DNA from: Allobosea sp. UNC402CLCol
GTDB lineage: Bacteria > Pseudomonadota > Alphaproteobacteria > Rhizobiales > Beijerinckiaceae
Reading direction: 5' to 3'
NCBI RefSeq assembly: GCF_000745475.1
Contig: NZ_JQJJ01000009.1
Location: 434,001-498,000 of the forward strand
Length of the DNA: 64,000 nucleotides
Positions within the stretch are counted from its first letter, which is position 1. The number at the start of each line of letters is the position of its first letter. The translations under genes were made by a program, and so were the position numbers. A model generated the notes under the pieces. The model made no database searches. It had not been told where the DNA came from and was given only the letters and a program-made list of their open reading frames with translations. Below, one piece after another: positions 17,594-26,110 of the stretch.

Positions 17594-19006
17594 ATGAGCG
17601 CAATTCTCGATCGCATGGCCGGCATCGTCGGCGCGAAGAACATCGTCACCGATGCCGACGCCATGGTGCCCTATCTCAAGGAATGGCGCGATCTCTTTCG
17701 CGGCAAGGCGCAAGGCATCGTCCGCCCCGGCTCGACGGCTGAGGTCGCCGAGCTGGTGAAGCTCGCAGCCGAGACCGGCACGACGCTGGTGCCGCAGGGT
17801 GGCAATACCGGACTCGTCGGCGGCCAGATCCCGATCGCCGAGGGCAGGGAGATCATCCTCTCGTTGCAGCGTCTCGACAAGGTCCGCGCGGTCGATACCG
17901 ATGGCGACACCATGATCGTCGAGGCCGGCGTCACGCTGAAGCGGGCGCAGGATGCGGCCGAAGCGGCCGGGCGTCTCTTCCCGCTCTCGCTGGCCTCGGA
18001 AGGCTCCTGCACCATCGGCGGCAACCTCTCGACCAATGCCGGCGGTACCGCCGTGCTGGCCTATGGCAATGCCCGTGAGCTCTGTCTCGGCCTGGAAGTC
18101 GTGCTGCCCGACGGCCGCATCTGGAACGGCCTGCGCCAGCTCCGCAAGGACAACACCGGCTACGATTTGAAGGATCTCTTCATCGGCGCCGAGGGCACGC
18201 TCGGCATCATCACGGCGGCCGTGCTCAAGCTCTTCCCGCTGCCGGCAGCGCGGGCCACCGCCTTCCTCGCCGTGCCGGACCCGGAAGCGGCGCTGGAACT
18301 GCTCAACGCCGCCAAGGCCGGCGCCGGCGGCACGCTCACCACCTTCGAATTGATGCCGCGCATCGGCCTCGATTTCGTCCTGCGCCACGCCTCCGGCACG
18401 CGCGATCCGCTCTCCGAGCCGTCGCCCTGGTATGTGCTGATGGAGGTCTCGGCCCAGTCAGCCGCCGGGCTCGACGAGCATGTCGAGGCCTTCCTCGGCG
18501 ATGCTCTGGAGAAGGGCATCGTCACCGATGCCGCGCTCGCGGGTTCGCTGACCCAGCGCGCCGATTTCTGGAAGCTGCGCGAGATGATGTCGGAGGTGCA
18601 GACCTATGAGGGCGGCTCGATCAAGCACGACGTTTCCGTGCCGGTCCATGCCCAGCCGGAGTTCCTGAAGCGCGCCATCGCGGTGGTCGAGGCGATGGTG
18701 CCGGGCTGCCGGCCGGTGCCCTTCGGCCATCTCGGCGACGGCAACATCCATTTCAACGTCAGCCAGCCGGTCGGCGCCGACAAGGCGGCCTATCTCGCCG
18801 GCTGGAGCGAGATGAACGAGGCGGTCCACGCCATCGTCACGGAGCTGCACGGTTCGATCTCGGCCGAGCACGGCATCGGTCGGCTGAAGCGCGACCTGCT
18901 GCCGGGCGTGAAGGACCCGGTCGAGCTCGACCTGATGCGCGCGATCAAGCAGACGCTCGATCCCAGGGGCGTGCTCAATCCGGGCGCGATGCTGGCGCAG
19001 CGCTGA
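17594..19006 (+). CDS. FAD-linked D-2-hydroxyacid dehydrogenase (D2HGDH/GlcD-like)
   Basis: A 470-residue FAD-binding PCMH-type oxidoreductase. The FAD domain spans about residues 35-215 (VPQGGNTGLVGGQ and GGNLSTNAGGTAVLAYGN), and the C-terminal FAD-oxidase domain ends with FGHLGDGNIHFNVSQP and SAEHGIGRLKRDLLPG, where the histidines bind metal and substrate. Full length matches D-2-hydroxyglutarate dehydrogenase and D-lactate dehydrogenase relatives. Unlike glcD of the second cluster in this window it stands without GlcE/GlcF partners. It follows the RNA methyltransferase by nine bases. Confidence 0.85.
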   Translation: MSAILDRMAGIVGAKNIVTDADAMVPYLKEWRDLFRGKAQGIVRPGSTAEVAELVKLAAETGTTLVPQGGNTGLVGGQIPIAEGREIILSLQRLDKVRAVDTDGDTMIVEAGVTLKRAQDAAEAAGRLFPLSLASEGSCTIGGNLSTNAGGTAVLAYGNARELCLGLEVVLPDGRIWNGLRQLRKDNTGYDLKDLFIGAEGTLGIITAAVLKLFPLPAARATAFLAVPDPEAALELLNAAKAGAGGTLTTFELMPRIGLDFVLRHASGTRDPLSEPSPWYVLMEVSAQSAAGLDEHVEAFLGDALEKGIVTDAALAGSLTQRADFWKLREMMSEVQTYEGGSIKHDVSVPVHAQPEFLKRAIAVVEAMVPGCRPVPFGHLGDGNIHFNVSQPVGADKAAYLAGWSEMNEAVHAIVTELHGSISAEHGIGRLKRDLLPGVKDPVELDLMRAIKQTLDPRGVLNPGAMLAQR

Positions 19007-19020
19007 GCCTGCCGGGCGTG

Positions 19021-19123
19021 CGTCATGCTCGGGCTTGACCCGAGCATCTCATGACGAGGAGGCTCCGGAGCCTCCTCCTGAAAGAGTTTCTCGGGTCTGC
19101 GCTCCGCTTCGCCCGAGAATGGC
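19021..19123. repeat. Dispersed palindromic repeat, copy B
   Basis: Second copy of the element at 11201-11303, in the same orientation and again about 15 bases behind a plus-strand stop codon. The three internal hairpins are conserved, and differences fall mostly in the middle (GGAGCCTCCTCCTG versus TGAGCCTTTCCTG). The remaining 150 bases to the ABC gene show no gene. Confidence 0.75.
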
Positions 19124-19326
19124 GGCGACTTGGCGGGCAGCCTGCCGCGCACAAAATCCCTTATCGGCGGCTCTGCCTAAAAAACTGGCAGGACGGCCTT
19201 CCCGCCTGATTGACCGCTTTCGGGCCCCTCTTTAGCCTTTGAAGCACAATCAAAAATCGGGGGTCGGCTCAGATGATCGGCGTGGTGCGTGGGGTTTCGA
19301 AGAATGCGGCGGCGAAGGGCAGGGGG

Positions 19327-20346
19327 ATGACCCGCCGCGCGCTGGCCGCAGCCGCTGCCGGCTGTGCCCTGGCGCTCGCCTCGGTAGCGCCCGCCGCCGC
19401 CCAGACGCCGGTCAAGTTCACGCTCGACTGGGTCTTCCAGGGGCCGACCTCGCCTTTCCTCGTCGCACTCGACAAGGGCTACTACAAGGCCGAGGGGCTC
19501 GACGTGACCATGGATCCCGGCCAGGGCTCGGCCGGCGCCGTCCAGCGGGTCGCGACCGGCGCCTACGATATCGGCTTCGCCGATGTGAACTCGCTGATCG
19601 AATACAACGCCAAGAACGCCGGCAAGGAAATCCTCTGCGTCTTCATGGCCTATGACTTCCCGCCCTTCGGCGTGCACGCGCTGAAGAAGAGCGGGATCAC
19701 CAAGCCCGCCGATCTCGCCGGCAAGAAGCTTGGCGCCCCGGTCTTCGACGCCTCCTTCCGTCTGTTTCCGGCCTTCGCCAAGAAGGTCGGCATCGACGCG
19801 GCGAGCGTCCAGCACGTCAACCTGACGCCGCAGCTGCGCGAGCAATCGCTGGTGCAGGGCACGGTCGACTTCATCTCCGGCCATTATTTCTCGTCGATCC
19901 TCGACCTGAAAGCGCGCGGCGTGAAGGCCGAGGATGTCGTCTCGTTCAACTACTCCGACTACAAGATGGATGTGTACGGCAACGGCATCATCGTCTCGCC
20001 GGCGCTGGCCGCGAAGCCGGAGGTCGTGACCGGCTTCCTGCGCGCCACCGCCAAGGCCTGGAAGGAAGTTGCCGCCAATCCGGCGCTCGGCATCGCCGCC
20101 GCCAAGAAGCGCGACCCGCTGATCGACGAGAAGCTTGAGGCCGAGCGCCTCGACATGTCGCTCAAGATGAACGTGTTGACCCCTTACGTGAAGGAGAACG
20201 GCATGGGCGATGTCGACCCGGCGCGCTTCGCCCGCTCGGTCAAGGACGTGGCCGAGGCCTTCGGCCTGCCCTCGGCGCCCGAGCCGGACAAGGTCTTCAC
20301 GGGCAAGTTCCTGCCGCCGAAGGCCGAGCGGATGGTTGCGCCTTGA
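19327..20346 (+). CDS. ABC transporter substrate-binding protein, NMT1/THI5 family
   Basis: A 339-residue periplasmic binding protein. From ATG 19327 the N-terminus is a signal peptide (MTRRALAAAAAGCALALAS, cleavage near APAAAQ). The mature part has the NMT1/SsuA-like pattern KFTLDWVFQGPTSPFLVALD, KGYYKAEGLDVTMDPGQGS and GAYDIGFADVNSLIEYNAK. An upstream start at 19273 would add 18 residues with no ribosome-binding site. With the ATPase and permease behind it this forms a TauT/NitT-type importer. Members import taurine, sulfonates, nitrate, thiamine precursors (HMP) or riboflavin; the substrate here cannot be read. Confidence 0.85.
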   Translation: MTRRALAAAAAGCALALASVAPAAAQTPVKFTLDWVFQGPTSPFLVALDKGYYKAEGLDVTMDPGQGSAGAVQRVATGAYDIGFADVNSLIEYNAKNAGKEILCVFMAYDFPPFGVHALKKSGITKPADLAGKKLGAPVFDASFRLFPAFAKKVGIDAASVQHVNLTPQLREQSLVQGTVDFISGHYFSSILDLKARGVKAEDVVSFNYSDYKMDVYGNGIIVSPALAAKPEVVTGFLRATAKAWKEVAANPALGIAAAKKRDPLIDEKLEAERLDMSLKMNVLTPYVKENGMGDVDPARFARSVKDVAEAFGLPSAPEPDKVFTGKFLPPKAERMVAP

Positions 20347-20389
20347 TTCATGAAGGGTGCCGAAGAGAGCGATGAGCGGAATGACGAAT

Positions 20390-20535
20390 GCGGGGAACCC
20401 TTCTCCCGTGTGGGAGAGGGGCAGGGATGAGGGCCTGCCTTTCCCGCAGAAGGCGCAGCCGCTCCTTGTCGTATCGACGATGACCCGCAGTCCCTCACCC
20501 CTGCCCCTCTCCCATCCGGGAGAGGGGTTCCCCAC
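20390..20535. repeat. Long inverted repeat inside the ABC operon
   Basis: Arms of 49 bases at 20390-20438 and 20487-20535 are about 90% complementary (both contain GGGAACCC...GGGAGAGGGGCAGGG), separated by a 48-base loop. It fills the gap between the binding-protein gene and the ATPase gene. Such a hairpin could protect the upstream mRNA and raise binding-protein output above the downstream genes. Related CTCTCCC/GGGAGAG hairpins occur at 51000-51112 and near 52805, so this may be a dispersed element. Confidence 0.75.
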
Positions 20536-20546
20536 GCCTGCCGGTG

Positions 20547-21359
20547 ATGACGCTGCCTATGCTTGACAGTTCGGAACCACCGCTCGTCGAACTGCGACAG
20601 GTCAGCCTCGCCTATGGCAGCGGGCCCTCGCGCATGCTGGCGCTGGAGGATGCGACGTTGTCCATCGCCAAGGGCGAGTTCATTGCCGTGGTCGGCCCTT
20701 CCGGCTGCGGCAAGTCGACCCTGATGAAGCTCGTCACCGGCCTGCTGCCGCCGAGCGGCGGCGAGGTTCGCGCGCACGGGCAGGTGGTGAAGGGGCCGAT
20801 CCGCGGCGTCGGCATGGCCTTCCAGGCGCCGACGCTGATGCCCTGGCGCACCACGCTCGACAACATCCTGCTGCCGCTGGAGGTGGTCGAGCCGCACAAG
20901 CGCCGCTTCCGCGCCAACAAGGCCGAATACGTCGCGCGTGTCGAGGCGCTGCTGGCTTCTGTGGGCTTGGGCGGTTTCGGCCAGAAATATCCCTGGCAGT
21001 TGTCCGGCGGCATGCAGCAGCGCTCGAGTCTCTGCCGCGCGCTCGTCCACGAGCCCGAGATCCTCATGCTCGACGAGCCTTTCGGTGCGCTCGACGCCTT
21101 CACCCGCGAAGAGCTCTGGAGCGTGATGCAGAAGCTCTGGATGGAGCGCCGCTTCACCGCGGTGCTCGTCACGCACGATCTGCGTGAGGCGGTCTATCTC
21201 GCCGACACCGTCTATGTGATGAGCCGGCGCCCCGGTAAAATCGTCAAGATCCGCAAGATCGAATTGCCGCGTCCGCGCACGCTGGAGACGACCTTCGAGA
21301 TCGAATTCGTCGACATCGTCCACGAACTGCGCGAGCGCATCCACATGGAGCATGCGTGA
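20547..21359 (+). CDS. ABC transporter ATP-binding protein (SsuB/TauB/NrtD type)
   Basis: A 270-residue cytoplasmic ATPase. Walker A is GPSGCGKST (near residues 50-58), the Q-loop sits in GMAFQAPTLMPWRT, the ABC signature is LSGGMQQR, Walker B is ILMLDEPFGALD and the switch histidine is in VLVTHDLREA. It is the energy subunit of the importer formed with the flanking genes. ATG 20547 is used; GTG 20544 and ATG 20559 are possible. It overlaps the permease reading frame by eight bases if that gene starts at 21352. Confidence 0.9.
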   Translation: MTLPMLDSSEPPLVELRQVSLAYGSGPSRMLALEDATLSIAKGEFIAVVGPSGCGKSTLMKLVTGLLPPSGGEVRAHGQVVKGPIRGVGMAFQAPTLMPWRTTLDNILLPLEVVEPHKRRFRANKAEYVARVEALLASVGLGGFGQKYPWQLSGGMQQRSSLCRALVHEPEILMLDEPFGALDAFTREELWSVMQKLWMERRFTAVLVTHDLREAVYLADTVYVMSRRPGKIVKIRKIELPRPRTLETTFEIEFVDIVHELRERIHMEHA

Positions 21360-21384
21360 TGCGGCCTCCGGTTGGACAAAGATC

Positions 21385-22161
21385 ATGACGGAGAGACAGA
21401 AGCGTCTTTTGCTTGTCGCCATGCCCTGGCTCGCCATGGCGGGGCTGCTGCTGCTCTGGGAACTGGCCTGCATCGTCTTCGACGTGCCGGAAATCCTGGC
21501 CCCGCGTCCGAGCCGGATCTTCGAGACGATGGTCCAGCGCTGGGACATCCTGCTGCGCTTCTGCCTGGAGACGCTCTGGACCACGATCATCGGCTTCGCG
21601 CTGGCAATTGGCTTCGGCCTGCTGCTCGGCCTCGCCATCGGCGCATCGCCCTTCATCTATGCCGGGCTCTACCCGCTGCTGATCGCCTTCAACGCGATCC
21701 CGAAGGTCGCGATCGTGCCGATCCTGATGATCTGGGTCGGCGTCGGCGCCTTGCCGGCGGTGATCACCGCCTTCGTCATCTCCTTCTTCCCGATCGTCGT
21801 GAACGTCGCTACGGGGCTTGCCACCATTGAGCCCGAGATGCGCGACGTGATGCGCTCGCTCGGCGCGAGCCAGTGGGAGATCCTGACCAAGGTCGGCGTG
21901 CCCCGCGCCATGCCCTATCTCTTCGCCAGCCTCAAGGTGGCGGTGACGCTCGCCTTCGTCGGCTCGGTGCTGTCGGAGACGGTGGGCGGCAATCGCGGCA
22001 TCGGCTTCCTGATGTTGTCCGCCGGCGCGCGCAATGACGCGCCGACCACCTTCGCCGGCCTGTTCTCCATCGCCATCATGGGCATGGCGCTCTACGCGCT
22101 CTGCGCCCTGGTCGAGCGGCGGATGACCCGCTGGGCGTTTCGCGCCGAGATCGTGAGCTGA
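21385..22161 (+). CDS. ABC transporter permease (SsuC/TauC type)
   Basis: A 258-residue inner-membrane permease with about six helices. The cytoplasmic EAA loop, which contacts the ATPase, reads EMRDVMRSLGASQWEILTKV. ATG 21385 gives the usual short N-terminus before the first helix; ATG 21352 would overlap the ATPase gene by eight bases and is possible. It completes the importer with the two preceding genes. Confidence 0.88.
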   Translation: MTERQKRLLLVAMPWLAMAGLLLLWELACIVFDVPEILAPRPSRIFETMVQRWDILLRFCLETLWTTIIGFALAIGFGLLLGLAIGASPFIYAGLYPLLIAFNAIPKVAIVPILMIWVGVGALPAVITAFVISFFPIVVNVATGLATIEPEMRDVMRSLGASQWEILTKVGVPRAMPYLFASLKVAVTLAFVGSVLSETVGGNRGIGFLMLSAGARNDAPTTFAGLFSIAIMGMALYALCALVERRMTRWAFRAEIVS

Positions 22162-22189
22162 AACGGGCAGTTTGCCCTGAGAGCCACGC

Positions 22190-22284
22190 CGTCATCCCGG
22201 ACAAGCGGCGTAGCCGCGACGATCCGAGATCCATCGTAGAGCGTAGCGGTCTCCGATGGATCCCGGGTCAAGCCCGGGATGACG
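22190..22284. repeat. Palindromic intergenic repeat between convergent genes
   Basis: Outer arms CGTCATCCCGG (22190-22200) and CCGGGATGACG (22274-22284) enclose GATCCATCG/CGATGGATC arms and a CCCGGG-TCAAG-CCCGGG hairpin. It sits between the stops of the ABC permease and the gamma-glutamyltransferase-like gene, where it could end both transcripts. A degenerate relative (GGTCATCC...GGATGACC) is seen at 58094-58131. Confidence 0.7.
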
Positions 22285-22313
22285 TCTGAACTCGCCCGGA
22301 GGCTTCCAGGCGC

Positions 22314-23909
22314 CTACGGCGTCGCGACATAGCCGTCGCGGCGCGGATCGGCGGCGCCGGTGAACACGCCCGTTGCCGGATCGACCGCGACCGCCTGCAT
22401 GCCGCCGCAGCGCATCGTCCAGCCGACATCGAACGCCTTCGCATCATGGCCGCGCCGGACGAGTTCGGCGATGGTCTCCGGCGCGATCCGGTTCTCGATC
22501 TCGACGAGGCGTCCATCCCAGAGCCGGGCGCGCGGCGCCTCGATCGCCTCCTGCAGCGGTAGCCCGAAGACGAGATGCTGCACCATGGCCTGCGCCTGCG
22601 TCTGCATGATGCCGTAGCTGCCGGGCGTGCCGAGCGCGAGCACCGGCTTGCCATCGCGCGTCGAGATCGAGGGCGACATGCACATGGCCAGCGCATCGCC
22701 GGGCTTGGCCCGGTTCGGGCTGCCGGTCTGCACATCCGCCCAGTACAGGAAGTTGTTGAGGCAAAGCCCCGTGCCGGGCACCACGACGCCGCTGCCGAAC
22801 GGGCTGCCGAGGCTCTGCGTGATGCAGATCAGGTTGCCCTCGTTGTCGGCGATTGAGAACGAGGTCGTATGCGCCGGATCCTCCTTCTCCTGCGGCGTCC
22901 ATTGCTCGGTCGGTCCCGTCACCGGCTTGCCGTCAGTGAGGCGCTGGCGCAAATGCGCGACGGAAGCCTCGGACAGAATCTCGGCGAGCGTCTCCGGGCT
23001 TGGATTGTTGTGGGCGATGCGCTCGCCCGCCGCGATGCGGATCGCGCGATAGACGAGGTCGAGATGGTCCGCGCCGTCCCTGGGAAGCGACGCGAGATCG
23101 AGACCTTCGAGCAGGCGCAGCGTCAGCAGGAACTGGAAGCCTTCGCAGGGCGGCGGCGGCACATGCACCGAAAGCCCTTTGAAGCTCGCGGCCAGCGGCT
23201 CGCGCCACACCGTCTTCACTGCCGCGAGGTCGGCCATCGTCATCGAGCCGCCGAGCGCCTGGAGATGGGCCACGATCGTCTCGCCGAGCGTGCCGCGGTA
23301 GAAGTGATCCGGTCCCTTTTCCGCGATCTCGCTCAGCGTCCGGGCGAGATCGGATTGGACCAGCAGCGAGCCGAGATGCAGGGCGCCATCGGGCTGGTAG
23401 TTCTTCGACCAGGCCGGATAAAGCGCCGGGTATGTCTTCAGAAGCGGGTCGTTCTCCTCGAACTCCGCCGCGCCGAATTCGGCGAGAGCGAAACCGTCTC
23501 GGGCGAGCGCGATAGCCGGCGCGAAGATCTCCGGCAGCGATTTGCGGCCATAGATCTTCACCAGCTCGCACCAGCCGGCGAGGTTGCCGGGCGCGGCGAC
23601 CGAAAGGGCGCCGCGTTCGAGATCGGAGCGCTTGCTGAAGAGCTCGACCGGGAAGCTCGCCGGGATCGGCGGCACGAAATCGAGCACCCGCACCCGCTGC
23701 TCGGCTGCGACCCATAACGTCGCGAAGCCCATGCCGGCGAGGCAGGACATGAAGGGCTCGACGACATTGAGCGCTGCGGCTGTGGCTGCGGCGGCGTCGA
23801 AGGCGTTGCCGCCCTGGGCCAGCAGCCGGGCCCCGGCCTGGGCTGCGAGCGGATGTGCGGCGGCGACCATGCCGTGGCGGGAGGTCATGGTGGGGCGGCG
23901 GCCGTGCAT
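22314..23909 (-). CDS. Gamma-glutamyltransferase family hydrolase
   Basis: A 531-residue N-terminal-nucleophile hydrolase of the gamma-glutamyltransferase (T3) family. The autoprocessing threonine lies in DPAHTTSFSIADNEGN, and the family signature for oxyanion and glutamate binding follows (QSLGSPFGSGVVVPGTG, LNNFLYWAD). No signal peptide is seen at the N-terminus (MHGRRPTMTSRHGMV), so the protein is probably cytosolic, unlike Escherichia coli Ggt. That fits the amidohydrolase or acylase-like members (for example oxamate or cephalosporin acylase types) as well as true Ggt. GAGGAG nine bases upstream supports ATG 23909. Confidence 0.85.
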   Translation of the reverse strand: MHGRRPTMTSRHGMVAAAHPLAAQAGARLLAQGGNAFDAAAATAAALNVVEPFMSCLAGMGFATLWVAAEQRVRVLDFVPPIPASFPVELFSKRSDLERGALSVAAPGNLAGWCELVKIYGRKSLPEIFAPAIALARDGFALAEFGAAEFEENDPLLKTYPALYPAWSKNYQPDGALHLGSLLVQSDLARTLSEIAEKGPDHFYRGTLGETIVAHLQALGGSMTMADLAAVKTVWREPLAASFKGLSVHVPPPPCEGFQFLLTLRLLEGLDLASLPRDGADHLDLVYRAIRIAAGERIAHNNPSPETLAEILSEASVAHLRQRLTDGKPVTGPTEQWTPQEKEDPAHTTSFSIADNEGNLICITQSLGSPFGSGVVVPGTGLCLNNFLYWADVQTGSPNRAKPGDALAMCMSPSISTRDGKPVLALGTPGSYGIMQTQAQAMVQHLVFGLPLQEAIEAPRARLWDGRLVEIENRIAPETIAELVRRGHDAKAFDVGWTMRCGGMQAVAVDPATGVFTGAADPRRDGYVATP

Positions 23910-23960
23910 CTGCGCGTTCTCCTCATCGTGCTTTTGCACGATCAGAGCATGATTCCGCCG

Positions 23961-24728
23961 CTAGAACAGGCTGCCTTGCCCATCATCGACGGGACGCCGG
24001 GTCGCTTTGCGCGCATGGCTCGCCGGCTCGGCCGCGGGAGGCTCCGGCACCGTCTCCGCCATTGGCGCCTGCACTTCCGGCCCGTCATGCGCCACCTTGT
24101 TGACGGCGGGTCCGATCGCGACCGGCTCCAGCAGATCGTCCGGTGGCGGCTTGAGCAGGCGATTGATCTGCTGCGGCGCGGCGCCCGGATCGAGCCAGGC
24201 CTCGTGGTCGCGGGGATCGAGGATGACCGGGCAACGGTGGTGGATCGCGGCCATGGTGCCGTTGGCCGGGCCGGTCATCATCGCGACGGTGTCGATCTCC
24301 GAACCATCAGGCGAATGCCAGGTTTCCCAGAGCGCCGCGAAGGCGAAGAAGCCGCGATCCGGCCGGCGGAACAGGAAGGCGTCGGCGCGCGCCTGCCGCC
24401 CCGTCCCGGAGCGGCGCCATTCGTAGAAGCCGTCCGCCGGCAGCAGGCAGCGCCGCCGCGTCAGTGCGTGGCGGAAGGAGGGCTTCTCGGCCGCGCTCTC
24501 CATGCGGATATTGATGACGAGCGGGAAATCCTTGGGGTCCTTGACCCAGCCGGGAATGAAGCCCCAGCGCATCAGCAGGAACTGCCGCGCCCCGTCATGC
24601 AGCCTGACGATCGGCACGGGCTGCGTGGGCGCGATGTTGTAGCGCGGCGGAAAATTCGGCTGCTCGCGATAGCCGAAGCTCGCGCGCATCGCCTCGGGGG
24701 GCAGGGTGATCGCATAGCGTCCGCACAT
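23961..24728 (-). CDS. yedK: SOS response-associated peptidase/abasic-site sensor (YedK, SRAP)
   Basis: A 255-residue SRAP (DUF159) protein. The catalytic Cys2 that crosslinks to abasic sites in single-stranded DNA is at the start (MCGRYA), and the conserved NIAPTQPVPIVR, WGFIPGW, NIRMESAAEKPSF and CLLPADGFYEWRR blocks follow. The C-terminus (after about residue 225) is a low-complexity tail (EPPAAEPASHARKATRR). It shields abasic sites by a thiazolidine DNA-protein crosslink. Confidence 0.93.
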   Translation of the reverse strand: MCGRYAITLPPEAMRASFGYREQPNFPPRYNIAPTQPVPIVRLHDGARQFLLMRWGFIPGWVKDPKDFPLVINIRMESAAEKPSFRHALTRRRCLLPADGFYEWRRSGTGRQARADAFLFRRPDRGFFAFAALWETWHSPDGSEIDTVAMMTGPANGTMAAIHHRCPVILDPRDHEAWLDPGAAPQQINRLLKPPPDDLLEPVAIGPAVNKVAHDGPEVQAPMAETVPEPPAAEPASHARKATRRPVDDGQGSLF

Positions 24729-24815
24729 GGCGCCTGTTTAGCGCGATAGCGGCAGAGCAAAGCAACACTTTGTTGGGGTTTGGCCCACCATAGTCGCGGC
24801 GAGTTGGGGCTCAGG

Positions 24816-25316
24816 ATGACCGTCTCCGCGACGCAATTGCAGGCCGGCGAGGCGGCTGATCGGATGGACGGGCTCCGCGCCCCCCGTCTCTCGACCGATT
24901 TCCTCAACCGCTACAGCGAAGCGTTGATGCTGATCGAGATGGCGGAAAGCGACGACAGCGTCATCGAAGACCTGCAATCCTGGCGAAACCTCTGCTATCG
25001 CGGGCATTTCGAGATATCGGCCCTGCGCTGCGCCGCCGAGGCGCTGGTCGCCTATGACCGGCTTGACCCGGCGCGGCGCAAGAGCTTCGAGGAGGTCTGC
25101 CGTTCCATGGCTCGCCTCGTCGCGACGGTGACCGCGCTCCTCGTCGAGAAGCCGCGCCCTGCCGAATTGCCGACGATCATCGAGGTGGCGAGCGAGGCCT
25201 TGCGCAGGCTCATCACGCGCTCCACCCAGTTCATCAACGCCAATGGCACGATCGACATCGCGACCTTCGACGATGCCAGCCTGCAAGGCGAGATCGACGC
25301 GCTGCTGGCGCGCTGA
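24816..25316 (+). CDS. Hypothetical helical protein
   Basis: A 166-residue protein that I do not recognise. It looks all-helical, with a repeated pattern of acidic and hydrophobic residues (SEALMLIEMAESDDSVIEDL, SWRNLCYRGHFEISALRCA) and no membrane segment or signal peptide. ATG 24816 is used; the frame is open to an ATG at 24780. It stands alone, divergent from SRAP by 87 bases, and its plus-strand neighbour is a palindromic element. Codon use is like its neighbours, so it is probably a true, lineage-restricted gene. Confidence 0.6.
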   Translation: MTVSATQLQAGEAADRMDGLRAPRLSTDFLNRYSEALMLIEMAESDDSVIEDLQSWRNLCYRGHFEISALRCAAEALVAYDRLDPARRKSFEEVCRSMARLVATVTALLVEKPRPAELPTIIEVASEALRRLITRSTQFINANGTIDIATFDDASLQGEIDALLAR

Positions 25317-25332
25317 TCAGGCGCTTTGTCTC

Positions 25333-25379
25333 AGCATAGATCTCTCCGAAAAGTGGATTCCACTTTTCGGTCCGATGCT
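25333..25379. repeat. Palindromic repeat between hypothetical gene and tlyA
   Basis: A 12-base perfect stem (CCGAAAAGTGGA paired with TCCACTTTTCGG) with a one-base centre at 25346-25370, framed by AGCAT (25333-25337) and ATGCT (25375-25379). The shape and the CCGAAAAGTGG core match the short palindromes scattered between genes of Rhizobiales. It lies between two convergent stops and overlaps the last codons of tlyA, and may also end transcription. Confidence 0.65.
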
Positions 25380-26100
25380 AGCGCTGCGCGCCGACGAGGA
25401 ATTCGCGATTGCCGTCGCCGCCCTCGATCGGAGAGGGGATCGGCCCAGAAACGGTGAAGCCCAGCTCGCCCAGCAATCCGACGATCTCGTCGCAGACCTG
25501 AAGCTGGATCGCCTCGTCCCGGACGATGCCCTTCTTCAGCGCCGCCCGCCCGGCCTCGAATTGCGGCTTGATCAGCGCCGCGATGCCAGCCGAAGGCGCA
25601 AGCAGCGCCGCGACCGCCGGCAGCACGAGCTTGAGCGAGATGAAGCTGACATCGATCGCCGCGAGGCTCGGCCGCTCGGGCAGTGCCTCGACATCCAGCG
25701 TGCGGATATCCTGTCCCTCGAAGCTGGTGACGCGCGGGTCTGACCGCAGCGAAGCATGGAGCTGGTCACGCCCGACATCGACGGCGACGACATGGCGTGC
25801 ACCGCGTTTCAGCAGCAGGTCGGTGAAGCCGCCGGTGGACGAGCCGACATCGAGGCAGGTCAGCCCCAGCGGATCGAAGCCGAAGGCATCGAGCGCGCCC
25901 GCCAGTTTCAGCCCGCCGCGCGAGACGTAAGGATGCGGCGCCTGCGCGGTCAGCACCGCATCAGCGGCCACCATGTCGGAGGCCTTGCGCACGGGGGTGC
26001 CATTGGCGGTGACGAGCCCGGCCGCGATCGCGGCCTGCGCACGGGCCCGGCTCTCGAAGAAGCCGCGCTCGACGAGCAACTGGTCGGCCCGGCTCTTCAT
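25378..26100 (-). CDS. tlyA: TlyA family rRNA 2'-O-ribose methyltransferase
   Basis: A 240-residue protein with an N-terminal S4 RNA-binding domain (MKSRADQLLVERGFFESRARA, residues 1-60) and a C-terminal FtsJ-like SAM domain with motif I at LTCLDVGSSTGGFTDLLLKR. The TlyA family methylates cytidines at 2'-O in 16S and 23S rRNA (C1409/C1920 in mycobacteria). It lies 10 bases behind dxs, in the dxs-tlyA pair common in alphaproteobacteria. Confidence 0.9.
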   Translation of the reverse strand: MKSRADQLLVERGFFESRARAQAAIAAGLVTANGTPVRKASDMVAADAVLTAQAPHPYVSRGGLKLAGALDAFGFDPLGLTCLDVGSSTGGFTDLLLKRGARHVVAVDVGRDQLHASLRSDPRVTSFEGQDIRTLDVEALPERPSLAAIDVSFISLKLVLPAVAALLAPSAGIAALIKPQFEAGRAALKKGIVRDEAIQLQVCDEIVGLLGELGFTVSGPIPSPIEGGDGNREFLVGAQR

Positions 26101-26110
26101 GGCAGGGACG

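Noticed and set aside
16202..18388. A 728-residue minus-strand frame over the RNA methyltransferase and FAD dehydrogenase
   Set aside because: It spans two real plus-strand genes and shows no domain.
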